11,569 nucleotides of DNA from Desulfobacteraceae bacterium (GCA_020349865.1 CP070700.1:3015749-3027317); one strand, 5' to 3'; counted from the stretch's first letter, positions 1 through 7,365 are shown. Program-made: numbers and translations. Notes: generated by a model from the sequence alone, not told the origin.

Positions 1-171
1 ATCGGTTTGGCCCGTTTTATGGAAAAAGATAACCGAGAAGGATCCTGGACTGATTTCAATCGGTTGTTTGACAGGTACTTTTTGAAAGGAGAGATCCTTG
101 CCATCGAACAGGAATCAGATGAGACAAGCCGAAAATCCGATAGGCAAGGGAGGTTATTCTCTTTTATTTGA
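1..171 (+). CDS. 3' end of an unidentified gene (partial)
   Basis: Frame 1 is open from the first base of the window to a TGA at 169-171, giving 56 C-terminal residues. The piece is hydrophilic and charged, contains WTDFNRLFDRYFLKG near its middle, and ends RLFSFI. I do not recognise the family, and there is no cysteine motif or membrane segment in this part. It points toward gmk, whose stop lies 54 bp downstream on the other strand, so the two genes converge. No good terminator hairpin is visible in the 172-225 gap; a 6-bp inverted repeat ATAACC/GGTTAT flanks it but lacks a T-run. That this is a real gene end is inferred from the open frame and the position; it could still be a chance open frame. 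Confidence 0.5.
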   Translation: MGLARFMEKDNREGSWTDFNRLFDRYFLKGEILAIEQESDETSRKSDRQGRLFSFI

Positions 172-225
172 GCAGATTGATAACCGATTTCAAATTAGGA
201 TGGAGCAGTATTCAGGTTATGGGAA

Positions 226-828
226 TTAAATGTAAAACAACTTCTTTACAATTGGGGTCTGCCGGGCTGTTCGGCATCTTGTAGATAGGATAATGGCTTG
301 GGCTTCTTCAATGGCCTTTTCCAAATCATCATTGATGATGATATAATCATACCACAGGCATTGTTTGATCTCATGGGGCACCTTTTCCATGCGCGCTCTT
401 ATGACGCTTTCACCGTCCGTTCCGCGCGCCATAAGCCGTTTTCTAAGGGCTTCCAAAGACGGAGGCAGCACATAGATAAGCACACTTGTTCTAAAATTTT
501 TCTTTATGTTTCGCGCCCCCTGGCTATCCACATCCAGTAATACATCGAGTCCTGTAGCGGTTTGTTCATTAAGACTTGAGGAGGATGTGCCGTATAGATC
601 ATCATAGACTTGCGCCCACTCCACAAAATCCCCCCCATCGATCATACGGCTGAATGTTTCTCTTTCCACAAAGTGATAGTCCGTACCATCTTTTTCAGTA
701 CCCCTTGGCCTGCGAGTGGTATGGGATATCGAATATCCAATACCCTCAATTCTGCCTTTGAGAGCCTTTAAGATGGTCGACTTCCCTGCTCCTGATGGTG
801 CGGAAATCACAAAAAGCTGACCTGACAT
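226..828 (-). CDS. gmk: Guanylate kinase
   Basis: Guanylate kinase transfers phosphate from ATP to GMP, giving GDP, in cytosolic purine nucleotide metabolism. The 200-residue protein has the usual family length. The P-loop APSGAGKST is at residues 10-18 with Lys16. The GMP-binding segment SHTTRRPR follows at 35-42, then DYHF at 50-53, YGTS at 79-82 and DVDSQGA at 99-105. The LID-like region around RARMEKVPHEI is at 144-154. The frame stays open 12 codons further upstream (to 864), but homologues begin MSGQLFVIS. The ATG at 828 lies two bases after the stop of the RemA-family gene and has a purine-rich GGGAAGAG upstream, so 828 is chosen. It is the last gene of the rfaE1-to-gmk operon. The tail after residue 186 diverges from typical sequences, which is common in this family. 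Confidence 0.95.
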   Translation of the reverse strand: MSGQLFVISAPSGAGKSTILKALKGRIEGIGYSISHTTRRPRGTEKDGTDYHFVERETFSRMIDGGDFVEWAQVYDDLYGTSSSSLNEQTATGLDVLLDVDSQGARNIKKNFRTSVLIYVLPPSLEALRKRLMARGTDGESVIRARMEKVPHEIKQCLWYDYIIINDDLEKAIEEAQAIILSTRCRTARQTPIVKKLFYI

Positions 829-830
829 AC

Positions 831-1103
831 CTATTCTTCGATCTCTTCCCCGCTTAACGTACAATTGGGGCTGTATCTCTGGGCAATAGTTTCAGACTGA
901 ATGGCCGATAGTATTACATGATTACTATCGGTAATAATCACCGACCTGGTTCGTCTTCCCTGGGTGGCATCGATCAGCCGTTTTTCATCCCTGGCCTCGT
1001 CGCGGAGCCGCTTAATAGGTGCAGCGTTTGGAGAGATGATGGCGACGACCCGCCTGGAAACAACCGAATTTCCGAAACCAATATTTACAAGTTTGGGACT
1101 CAT
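831..1103 (-). CDS. remA: RemA family (DUF370) DNA-binding regulator
   Basis: This 90-residue protein belongs to the DUF370/RemA family. In Bacillus subtilis RemA is a DNA-binding activator of biofilm-matrix and osmoprotection genes; in Gram-negative bacteria the role is not established. Family signatures visible are [20 protein letters not shown] (residues 5-24), the APIKR stretch (28-32), and [15 protein letters not shown] (43-57) with the conserved Arg50-Arg51 pair. The last ten or so residues are acidic and variable. The start at 1103 is chosen over an in-frame ATG at 1121 because a strong Shine-Dalgarno AAAGGAGG lies 7 nt upstream of 1103, while the 1121 codon overlaps the end of yicC. 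It sits between yicC and gmk, an order also seen in Firmicutes and other Desulfobacterota, and its stop is two bases before the gmk ATG. Confidence 0.9.
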   Translation of the reverse strand: MSPKLVNIGFGNSVVSRRVVAIISPNAAPIKRLRDEARDEKRLIDATQGRRTRSVIITDSNHVILSAIQSETIAQRYSPNCTLSGEEIEE

Positions 1104-1117
1104 AGATATGCCTCCTT

Positions 1118-1999
1118 TCATTCCACATTCTGAGCCTGCTCGCGCAATTTTTCCAGCTCTGCCTTCATCTCCACGACAACCTTGGAAATAAATGAATCAC
1201 TGGCCTTTGCGCTGAGCGTATTTACTTCTCTATTGATCTCTTGAATCAAGAAATCCAGTCTTCTTCCCATGGCGTCATCAATTGAGAGATATTCGCGAAA
1301 TTGTTTCAGGTGGCTTCTGATTCGCACAATTTCTTCTGTTATATCAGATCTCTCGGCAAAAAGGGCTACTTCTTGGGCGAGCCGGATGTCGTCCAGAGTC
1401 ATATCCTTCAGAATACGATCAATCTTATCTTTGAGCCTTTTCCTGTATTCTTCTACAACACTCGGGGCCCGATTATCTATCTCATTGACATACTGCACCA
1501 GCAGATTGAGCCTTTCTATAAAATCGGCCTCAATGGCATCTCCCTCCTTTACCCTCATCACATCAAGGGAATCGAGGGCCTGTTCCACCACCTGCTGGAA
1601 TCCGGGTTTTAATTTCTCCACGTCGCCCTCTTCTGATTTAAAAAGTATAACATCCTTCATTTGGCAAAGAGAATCAAGCTGGATTTCTTGATCAAGGCCC
1701 AAATGTTCGGCCAGTTGATTAAATATGTTGGAATAGGAATTCACAAGAGACATATTCAGCTCGAGGTTGTAAGGGCCTTCCTCACCATTGTTTTCCATTT
1801 GCACCGACACCTCGATACGCCCCCTCTTGATTCTGGAAGAGATGATGGTCTTGAGTTCCTTCTCGAGGACCTGGTAATTCTTTGGAATCCGGAGAATAAT
1901 ATCGCGGTAACGATTGTTGATTGACCTAATTTCTGCAATGAAAAGCGTATCTCCCAGACGATATTCGCTTCTGCCGTAGGCTGTCATGCTTTTAATCAA
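1118..1999 (-). CDS. yicC: YicC family endoribonuclease
   Basis: The 293-residue protein matches the YicC/YloC family in length and domain order: the YicC N-terminal domain (about residues 1-155) and the DUF1732 C-terminal domain (about 205-293). The start [10 protein letters not shown] is characteristic. [17 protein letters not shown] (23-39), RGRIEVSVQ (59-67), [16 protein letters not shown] (216-231) and [17 protein letters not shown] (245-261) are conserved family blocks, as is the ending [11 protein letters not shown]. Escherichia coli YicC has been described as an endoribonuclease acting on a small RNA. The chosen initiator is TTG at 1999, since it yields the conserved MIxSMTAY start; the ATG at 1987 would remove four conserved residues. 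GAGGGAG lies 10 nt before the TTG. The gene overlaps the upstream DUF4416 gene by 8 nt, which suggests translational coupling. Confidence 0.93.
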   Translation of the reverse strand: MIKSMTAYGRSEYRLGDTLFIAEIRSINNRYRDIILRIPKNYQVLEKELKTIISSRIKRGRIEVSVQMENNGEEGPYNLELNMSLVNSYSNIFNQLAEHLGLDQEIQLDSLCQMKDVILFKSEEGDVEKLKPGFQQVVEQALDSLDVMRVKEGDAIEADFIERLNLLVQYVNEIDNRAPSVVEEYRKRLKDKIDRILKDMTLDDIRLAQEVALFAERSDITEEIVRIRSHLKQFREYLSIDDAMGRRLDFLIQEINREVNTLSAKASDSFISKVVVEMKAELEKLREQAQNVE

Positions 2000-2531
2000 T
2001 TCGCTTCATCTCCCTCATTTGTTCCATGTATCGTTCTCTAATTTCATTGAAAAATCCGATGATTTCCGGAGCTGCATAATCAGGGTAAGTCCACTTAAGC
2101 GGCTCAAAGCTTCCTCTTTGGAAAAGCAACGTCAGGTCTGCGTAGATACCATTTTTTAGATAGACCCGGTGCACATAGTTTTTACCAGTAGCCAGAATCA
2201 GCCTTTCAGGCGATATATAGCCAGGGTCGATATTGACCAACCTGTTCCCTTCCCGGATGTGTTGTTGCTCAACCTCGTTTGTTTTTAATTTTATCTCAAC
2301 AAGATTATCCGCAGGGACCAGCTGGCTAAAAGATATAAAGCGCCGATGGAGGGGCCATCCCATTTCCCGCGCATAGTACTTGGTGCGGTCGAACAAGAGT
2401 TCAGGGCTAATCCAGTCCACTGAACCGAATATCTTAGCCATTTCACCTATGACTGTAGCAATGAGGTCTTTGTCAGGCGAAAACAAGCTTGAAATAAGCT
2501 TGACAGGCTCCGGCTCATGTGGCTGGCTCAT
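1992..2531 (-). CDS. DUF4416 family protein
   Basis: A 179-residue soluble protein without signal peptide or membrane segment. It matches the DUF4416 family as I recall it from Desulfobacterota and related phyla. Recognisable blocks are PVKLISSLFSPD (9-20), YYAREMG (52-58), EIKLKTNEVEQ (79-89), NRLVNIDPGYI (96-106), the segment LILATGKNYVHRVYL (111-125), GIYADLTLLF (128-137) and KWTYPDY (146-152). Database entries sometimes call the family GTP-binding, but no P-loop is visible here and I assign no activity. It lies 10 nt after rfaE1 and overlaps yicC by 8 nt, so it is embedded in the operon. The Shine-Dalgarno is weak or distant: GGGGAG ends about 13 nt before the ATG and overlaps the rfaE1 stop region. 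Confidence 0.85.
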   Translation of the reverse strand: MSQPHEPEPVKLISSLFSPDKDLIATVIGEMAKIFGSVDWISPELLFDRTKYYAREMGWPLHRRFISFSQLVPADNLVEIKLKTNEVEQQHIREGNRLVNIDPGYISPERLILATGKNYVHRVYLKNGIYADLTLLFQRGSFEPLKWTYPDYAAPEIIGFFNEIRERYMEQMREMKRID

Positions 2532-2541
2532 TGGCGTCGCT

Positions 2542-3540
2542 TTACTCCCCTATGATCCTTTTCAATTCCTCTGCGTTGACTGTAGAGGTTCCAACCTCGC
2601 CGACCACTATACCTGCCGCGAAATTTGACAAAATTGCTGCAGATTTCAAGTCTAGACCCGAAGCCAATGCCAGAGAAAACGTGCTAATTACCGTATCCCC
2701 AGCCCCTGTCACATCAAAAACCTTTTTTGCAACGGTCGGGATGTGGTTTATCTCTCCACCACTTTCAAAAAGCGTCATGCCGTTTTTGCCTTGCGTAATG
2801 AGCACTGAGTTACAATCGAGCTCATGGAGTATTTGGTTGCCGGCTTTCGCAAGTGTTTCTTCATCCATGATCTTAAAACGGCAAAAGGCCCCCGCCTCAT
2901 GGTGATTGGGAGTGATCACATCCACTCCATGGTAATACTCGAAATTATCTGTGTTGGGATCGACGGTAATAATGACCGAGGAATCCTGAATCAACTTTCG
3001 CAAACCCTCCATCAATGAGGCCGAGATGACTCCCTTACCGTAATCGGCCACGACAATGGCATCCAAGTCATCAAGGTTTTTTTCTATGAAGTTCAGTAGG
3101 CTTTTTGTACTCTCAGGCTTCATATTTGTCGGGCTTTCACGGTCAAAGCGGACGACTTGTTGGTTGCGTGCCACGACCCGTGTCTTTATACTCGTGGTCC
3201 TGTCTTGCTCCATCACTATTCCATGGGAAATCAAACCCATGTTATTGATTTTATTCAGTATCTCCTTGCCAGTCCGATCCCCACCCACTACTCCACAAAG
3301 GGTAGGCTTTGCCCCGAGGGTTGCAATGTTGTGGATTACATTGGCAGCACCCCCCAGCATTTTAGTCTCGTTCCTGACTTCCACAACAGGGACCGGAGCT
3401 TCTGGAGAAATCCTTGAAACATCACCCCAGATATACTCGTCCATGATGATATCACCTATTACAAGGATCTTCGCCTCGGAAAATCCGTCAATGTATTTTT
3501 TTAACCGCTCTCCCTCATAAGCCAGTCCAATTGTCTCCAT
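2542..3540 (-). CDS. rfaE1: D-glycero-beta-D-manno-heptose-7-phosphate kinase (single-domain)
   Basis: This PfkB/ribokinase-fold enzyme phosphorylates D-glycero-beta-D-manno-heptose 7-phosphate at C1, a step toward ADP-heptose for the LPS inner core. At 332 residues it covers only the kinase half of E. coli HldE (477 residues); no C-terminal adenylyltransferase (HxGH) domain follows. Visible motifs are GDIIMDEYIWGDVSRISPEA (29-48), GGAANV (63-68), the DPNTDN segment (194-199) and ITPNHHEA (209-216). The ATP/anion-hole motif DVTGAGDT is at 276-283 with catalytic Asp282. The ATG at 3540 has GGGGA four bases upstream. It is the first gene of the minus-strand operon, and a promoter candidate lies about 50 nt upstream. 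The partner adenylyltransferase (rfaE2) must be elsewhere in the genome; this is inference. Confidence 0.92.
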   Translation of the reverse strand: METIGLAYEGERLKKYIDGFSEAKILVIGDIIMDEYIWGDVSRISPEAPVPVVEVRNETKMLGGAANVIHNIATLGAKPTLCGVVGGDRTGKEILNKINNMGLISHGIVMEQDRTTSIKTRVVARNQQVVRFDRESPTNMKPESTKSLLNFIEKNLDDLDAIVVADYGKGVISASLMEGLRKLIQDSSVIITVDPNTDNFEYYHGVDVITPNHHEAGAFCRFKIMDEETLAKAGNQILHELDCNSVLITQGKNGMTLFESGGEINHIPTVAKKVFDVTGAGDTVISTFSLALASGLDLKSAAILSNFAAGIVVGEVGTSTVNAEELKRIIGE

Positions 3541-3591
3541 TATATCCCCGAAAAGATCCCTTCATTTAGTTGGACGTCAATTAGAGTGGTT

Positions 3592-3620
3592 TCTATATCA
3601 TTGTGCATTACTCTTGTCCA
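3592..3620 (-). promoter_or_regulatory. Candidate sigma-70 promoter for the rfaE1 operon
   Basis: On the minus strand TGGACA (3620-3615, five of six consensus bases) and TATAGA (3597-3592, four of six) are separated by 17 nt. Transcription would begin near 3585 and leave a leader of about 45 nt before the rfaE1 ATG. The spacing and position support it, but the boxes are short and a match like this can arise by chance in AT-rich sequence. Confidence 0.35.
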
Positions 3621-3668
3621 TATAAATGGAATCAGCAACGAGTATAAAGTAAAGTATTGGCATGTCCA

Positions 3669-4072
3669 ATTGAGAAAAATCCCCCCCCACCCCCCTTGAG
3701 CAAACTGTCCATGTCCCCTATCTCGAGCTGGACACAGGGGGGAGGAAAGGATATTTGGGTCCCTCAAGAGGGGCAGGAGGGATTTTCTAACGTGACTGCC
3801 GGGAGGGCGCCGTCTTTTCGTGACCTATCAGTGGGGGAAACCGCAGCTCGACGACGTCGAGAATGCGGAGGGGGCACAACTCCCCCGCAGATAAGTCACT
3901 GAAAAGACCAGCCCGGGAGGCCCGGAACGGAAGAAAAATCCTCCTGCCCCTCTGATCAGCCGCATGAGATATATTTAGTCTCTAACCTTGCAAGCACACA
4001 CCCCCTGTGTCCAGCGCCCAACTTATGGGTAAAATTCAGTTTAGCAACAGGGGGCGAGGGGGGACTTTCAAT
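3669..4072. repeat. Nested long inverted-repeat (MITE-like palindromic) element
   Basis: About 404 bp form a series of nested inverted repeats around a centre near 3854. (a) Outer C-rich/G-rich arms 3669-3707 and 4037-4072 match imperfectly: ATTGA, C-runs and AAACTG on the left against CAGTTT, G-runs and TCAAT on the right. (b) GCTGGACACAGGGGG at 3727-3741 is perfectly complementary to 4001-4015. (c) 3767-3780 is perfectly complementary to 3940-3953, and 3769-3788 to 3932-3951 at 18 of 20 positions. (d) GTCTTTTCGTGAC at 3812-3824 pairs with 3895-3908 apart from one extra base. (e) The centre is a hairpin at 3841-3868: CCGCA/TGCGG enclosing CTCGAC/GTCGAG. No credible gene lies inside and no clear target-site duplication is seen. 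It occupies the space between two divergent operons. It is probably a non-autonomous mobile element or a palindromic intergenic repeat; a structured RNA is the alternative. Confidence 0.7.
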
Positions 4073-4121
4073 CGCCTCATAACAGATACTTTGACGTATC
4101 CCTGCCGATATAGCAGGCAGG

Positions 4122-4150
4122 TTGACTTTTTCCCCTTCCTCCTTTAAATA
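4122..4150 (+). promoter_or_regulatory. Candidate promoter for trkA-trkH
   Basis: TTGACT at 4122-4127 (five of six bases of the -35 consensus) is followed after exactly 17 nt by TAAATA at 4145-4150, a weak -10. Transcription would start near 4157, leaving about a 60-nt leader. A short inverted repeat CCTGC/GCAGG (4102-4118) lies just upstream of the -35 box and could be an operator, but nothing else supports that. Confidence 0.35.
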
Positions 4151-4169
4151 GGACTGCATGTGCGCTAAT

Positions 4170-4212
4170 ATTGCCATGTGATTTCTATCGGCAATTTCCT
4201 TTCCAAAGGAGA
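4170..4212 (+). promoter_or_regulatory. trkA leader: small inverted repeats around the ribosome binding site
   Basis: ATTGCC at 4170-4175 is complementary to GGCAAT at 4190-4195. Directly after it, TCCTTTCCAAAGGA (4197-4210) is a perfect 14-nt palindrome containing most of the Shine-Dalgarno AAAGGAGA (4205-4212), which stands 5 nt before the trkA ATG. Pairing could hide the ribosome binding site. The 2-nt centre means the innermost pair must open, so the hairpin would be short. A regulatory effect is speculative. Confidence 0.3.
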
Positions 4213-4217
4213 CTTTA

Positions 4218-5576
4218 ATGAAAATCATCATCGTCGGGGCGGGCGAAGTAGGGTTTAACATTGCCCAGAAACTCTCTGAGGAAAGCCATGATGTGGTCCT
4301 CATTGACAAGGATGCCCAAAAAATAGAGCGGATTTCCGGTAATCTGGATGTCCAGGCATATCTGGCTTCAGGTACGAGCCCTAAGGCCCTTAAAGATTCC
4401 GGGATCAGGGAAGCAGATATGTTGGTTGCAGCCACTGATAGCGATGAAGTAAACCTGATCTCCTGCCTGTTTGCCCGCAGCCTTAACCCTTACATGCTCA
4501 AGGTAGCCCGCGTTAGAAACGAAGAATACCTGGAGGAAAAGGAGCTCTTTAGTCGAGATCTCCTGGGCATTGACCATATTATTAATCCCCAATCGGTGAT
4601 GGTGGAAACCATTCTAAGTCTTATGAAAGTCCCTGGTGCCTCTGATGTTATTGACTTTGTTGGGGGGAGGGTCAAACTTGTAGGATTTACCGTGCCAAAA
4701 GATTCCCCATTCACCGGTCGACAGTTGCTAACTTTTAAGGACCTTGAAGGAAAACTCCTCGTGGGAGCCATAGTCCGAGGAGATCAGGTGGTAATTCCAC
4801 GCGGCCAGGATACAGTCGAGGCCGATGACCTGGTCTATCTGGTCGTTAGAAATGATGAGTTGGATTCAGCACTTAAACTATTCGATATCAAGGAAGAAAG
4901 CCTGAGGAGAGTAATTATTGTTGGTGCTGGGCAGACAGGTACTGCCCTGGCCACTGCCCTGGACCTGACCAATATTAGCGCAAAAATTATTGATAAAGAC
5001 CCGGAAAAGTGTGCCAGCCTGGCTGAAAAGCTTGAGCGGGTGATTGTAATTAACGGCGATGGGACGGACAAAGATCTTCTCCAAGAGGAAAACATCGGAG
5101 ATGTGGATTTTATGGTCGCCATAACCGGAAATGAAGAAAACAACATTCTCATGTCTCTTCTGGGGAAAGGTTTGGGCGCAAAAAAGACGATCACACGAGT
5201 CAGCAAACTGAGCTATATTCCGCTGGTTTCAGCCATCGGGATCGATACCGTCGTAAGCCCGAGGCTTTCAGCTGTCAGGGCAATTCTTCAGTATATTCGG
5301 CGTGGTAAGATCATTTCCGTGGCGCCACTAAAAGGAGAACACGCCGAGGCCATCGAGGCTGAGGCACTGGACACATCTGATATTGTAAATGTACCCTTAT
5401 CCCAGGTAAAATTCCCTAAAGGGGCCATCGTGGGGGCCATCGTCCGGGGGAAAGAAATTATCATTCCCCGTGGCGACAGTATCATCATGCCTAAAGACCG
5501 TCTCATCATCTTTTCTCTTGAAAAGGCTATCCCCAAGCTGGAAAAGCTGCTCACCGTGAAGCTGGAATACTTCTAA
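4218..5576 (+). CDS. trkA: Trk potassium uptake system NAD-binding subunit TrkA
   Basis: TrkA is the cytosolic regulatory ring of the Trk potassium channel. It binds NAD(H) and ATP and gates TrkH. The 452-residue protein has the usual duplicated layout of full-length TrkA (E. coli 458): RCK N-domain (about 1-125), TrkA-C domain (about 140-220), second RCK N-domain (about 231-350) and second TrkA-C (about 368-448). Both nucleotide-binding loops are intact: VGAGEVG at 6-12 with Asp30 at the end of the second strand, and VGAGQTG at 235-241 with Asp259. The TrkA-C repeats share GAIVRG (183-188 and 406-411) and VIPRG/IIPRG (192-196 and 415-419). The ATG at 4218 has AAAGGAGA 5 nt upstream. Its TAA overlaps the trkH ATG by one base, so the two subunits are probably translationally coupled. 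Confidence 0.95.
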   Translation: MKIIIVGAGEVGFNIAQKLSEESHDVVLIDKDAQKIERISGNLDVQAYLASGTSPKALKDSGIREADMLVAATDSDEVNLISCLFARSLNPYMLKVARVRNEEYLEEKELFSRDLLGIDHIINPQSVMVETILSLMKVPGASDVIDFVGGRVKLVGFTVPKDSPFTGRQLLTFKDLEGKLLVGAIVRGDQVVIPRGQDTVEADDLVYLVVRNDELDSALKLFDIKEESLRRVIIVGAGQTGTALATALDLTNISAKIIDKDPEKCASLAEKLERVIVINGDGTDKDLLQEENIGDVDFMVAITGNEENNILMSLLGKGLGAKKTITRVSKLSYIPLVSAIGIDTVVSPRLSAVRAILQYIRRGKIISVAPLKGEHAEAIEAEALDTSDIVNVPLSQVKFPKGAIVGAIVRGKEIIIPRGDSIIMPKDRLIIFSLEKAIPKLEKLLTVKLEYF

Positions 5577-7024
5577 TGCATTTAAGGATCATCACACGGT
5601 TTATTGCGATACTGGTTCTTTTTCTCGGTATCTCTATGGCCCTGCCCCTGCTCGCTTCTCTCATCTATAAAGACGGTAGTACTTGGGCGTTGCTCCTGTC
5701 CACGCTTATAACATCCGGCATTGGGCTCATTGTTTCCCTCGCAACAAAGGGAAATCAGAATAACCACCTCAGTCACCGGGACGGTATTGCCATTGTAACC
5801 CTCGGGTGGATAATGGCTGGATTGTTCGGGACCCTCCCCTATCTCTTCTCGGGCCACATACAAGACTTTACTAATGCCTACTTTGAATCCTTATCTGGTT
5901 TTACAACCACCGGTGCTTCCATTTTGAGCAATATTGAGAGTATTCCAAAAGGAATTCTGCTTTGGAGAAGCCAAACCCAGTGGCTTGGCGGAATGGGTAT
6001 TATCGTGCTTTCCATTGCAATCCTCCCGTTTTTAGGAGTTGGAGGAATGCAGCTCTACAAGGCAGAAATTCCCAGCCCTGTTGTGGACAAACTCAAACCA
6101 AGAATATCAGAAACGGCAAAAACCCTCTGGAAAGTTTATCTTCTTCTCACTGTGCTTGAAATCGTTCTGCTATTTGCCGGTGGAATGTCCATCTTCGACG
6201 GCATCTGCCATGCCTTTTGCACAATGCCAACAGGGGGGTTCTCAACCAAGAATGGGAGCATTGCCCAATTTGGTAGCCCATACTTCGATGTCATTATTAT
6301 TATCTTTATGCTCTTTGCCGGTATTAATTTTTCGCTCCACTACAGGCTGATCAAGGGTGACATCAGAGTATTTGGCAAGGACCCAGAATGTCGAATCTTC
6401 CTCCTTTTGGTGATAGTATTTATACTTATTGTGACACTGAACATCTATGGATCGGTTTACGGCTCTCTTTCCAAGGCCTTTCGCTACGCGGCATTTCAGG
6501 TCAGCTCCATCATAACCACCACAGGTTTTGTTACTGCCGATTATGACAAATGGCCGGCCCTATCCAAGCACATTTTACTGTTTTGTATGTTCCTGGGGGC
6601 AATGGCGGGGTCCACCGGGGGCGGCATGAAGATTATGCGTGTCATGCTTTTGATCAGGCATGGCTATCATGAGATCTTTCGCCTCATCCATCCCCATGCT
6701 GTAACCACGGTCAAAGTGGGAGGAAAGCCTGTGCCTGCCCATATTCTCAGCAGCATCTGGGGCTTTTTTATTCTTTATCTGGGGCTTTTTATTGTGGCCA
6801 CCTTGGTTATGGCATCACTGGGGCTTGATATGGTCTCTGCTCTTGCCTCTGTTGCCGCATCTATTGGAAATATCGGCCCCGGTCTTGGCATAGTGGGGCC
6901 GGTACAGAATTATCTTTCAATACCCGTAACAGGAAAATGGATCCTGATTTTCTGCATGCTTTTAGGACGTTTAGAAATCTATACGGTAATTATCTTATTA
7001 GTGCCTGAATACTGGCGAAAATGA
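5576..7024 (+). CDS. trkH: Trk potassium uptake channel subunit TrkH
   Basis: TrkH is the inner-membrane pore of the Trk/Ktr/HKT potassium-uptake superfamily. The 482-residue protein is strongly hydrophobic and carries all four pore loops: SGFTTTGAS (107-115), CTMPTGGFST (215-224), SIITTTGFVT (311-320) and ASIGNIGPG (428-436). Their glycines (113, 220, 317, 431) form the selectivity filter. The GSTGGGMKIMRV segment (345-356) is the family's intramembrane gating-loop region near the third repeat. WLGGMGI (136-142) and the C-terminal GRLEIYTVIILLVPEYW (464-480) are also characteristic. Length is normal (E. coli 483). The ATG overlaps the trkA stop (TAATG), giving a two-gene potassium-uptake unit. 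No convincing terminator follows. Confidence 0.95.
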   Translation: MHLRIITRFIAILVLFLGISMALPLLASLIYKDGSTWALLLSTLITSGIGLIVSLATKGNQNNHLSHRDGIAIVTLGWIMAGLFGTLPYLFSGHIQDFTNAYFESLSGFTTTGASILSNIESIPKGILLWRSQTQWLGGMGIIVLSIAILPFLGVGGMQLYKAEIPSPVVDKLKPRISETAKTLWKVYLLLTVLEIVLLFAGGMSIFDGICHAFCTMPTGGFSTKNGSIAQFGSPYFDVIIIIFMLFAGINFSLHYRLIKGDIRVFGKDPECRIFLLLVIVFILIVTLNIYGSVYGSLSKAFRYAAFQVSSIITTTGFVTADYDKWPALSKHILLFCMFLGAMAGSTGGGMKIMRVMLLIRHGYHEIFRLIHPHAVTTVKVGGKPVPAHILSSIWGFFILYLGLFIVATLVMASLGLDMVSALASVAASIGNIGPGLGIVGPVQNYLSIPVTGKWILIFCMLLGRLEIYTVIILLVPEYWRK

Positions 7025-7365
7025 CGTGACTGTTAGGCGTTGTATTTTGACGTACTCACAGGCAGCAATATTGCAGGGAAAAAGGTCATGGATACCATAT
7101 TTTTCCTCATTAATATAGGCAGTTATAAAGGCAACCTATCAAGGCAACTATTTTTGTGGGGGGGCACAACCCCGGTTTATTGAATTGAATTGTTACGACA
7201 ACATTATAGTGTAGCAGAGCGCGAAACATTTTTTTTTGACACCTTCATAAATATGTCGAGGAGCAAAATCAGGTAACAAGTGTTGCAGCAAGGATTTTCA
7301 AGTCGCAGTAGGAGGTTGCTGAACAATCCGGGTTTAAGGAACCCAACTTACAATACGGAGGCAGG
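7025..7365. other. Non-coding gap between trkH and the thiol-redox cluster
   Basis: No credible gene on either strand in these 341 bp. Visible details are a perfect 10-bp palindrome GCAATATTGC (7065-7074) and a spaced direct repeat AAGGCAAC (7128-7135 and 7141-7148). There is a G-run/C-run hairpin centred on CACAA (about 7158-7173) and a run of nine T (7229-7237) leading into TTGACA (7236-7241). A weak promoter may lie at TTGAAT (7180-7185) with CATTAT or TATAGT (7202-7210), but the spacing is not ideal. The cluster's promoter is presumably somewhere here; I cannot fix it. A good Shine-Dalgarno GGAGG (7357-7361) precedes the next gene. Confidence 0.5.

Noticed and set aside
829..864. Longer gmk with 12 extra N-terminal residues
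   Set aside because: Homologues begin at MSGQLFVIS, the extension lies in the RemA-family coding sequence, and ATG 828 has proper spacing after that gene.
1104..1121. Upstream ATG at 1121 for the RemA-family gene
   Set aside because: It overlaps the yicC stop and places the strong AAAGGAGG inside the coding region; ATG 1103 lies 7 nt after that site and gives the family's usual start.
3540..3767. 75-codon minus-strand frame upstream of rfaE1
   Set aside because: Runs through the promoter region and the edge of the inverted-repeat element, resembles no known protein, and lacks a ribosome binding site.
3657..3902. 81-codon plus-strand frame inside the palindromic element
   Set aside because: Composition follows the C- and G-runs of the repeat; no protein-like pattern.
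3956..4435. 159-codon minus-strand frame
   Set aside because: Half of it is antisense to trkA and the rest lies in the repeat and leader; trkA is unambiguous.
7079..7106. Possible trkH terminator (A-run, GGT/ACC stem, T-run)
   Set aside because: Only a three- to four-base GC-poor stem with bulges; too weak to call.
7236..7269. TTGACA as -35 box of a promoter for the thiol cluster
   Set aside because: No acceptable -10 at 16-18 nt; the nearest AT-rich hexamer (CAAAAT) is 22 nt away.
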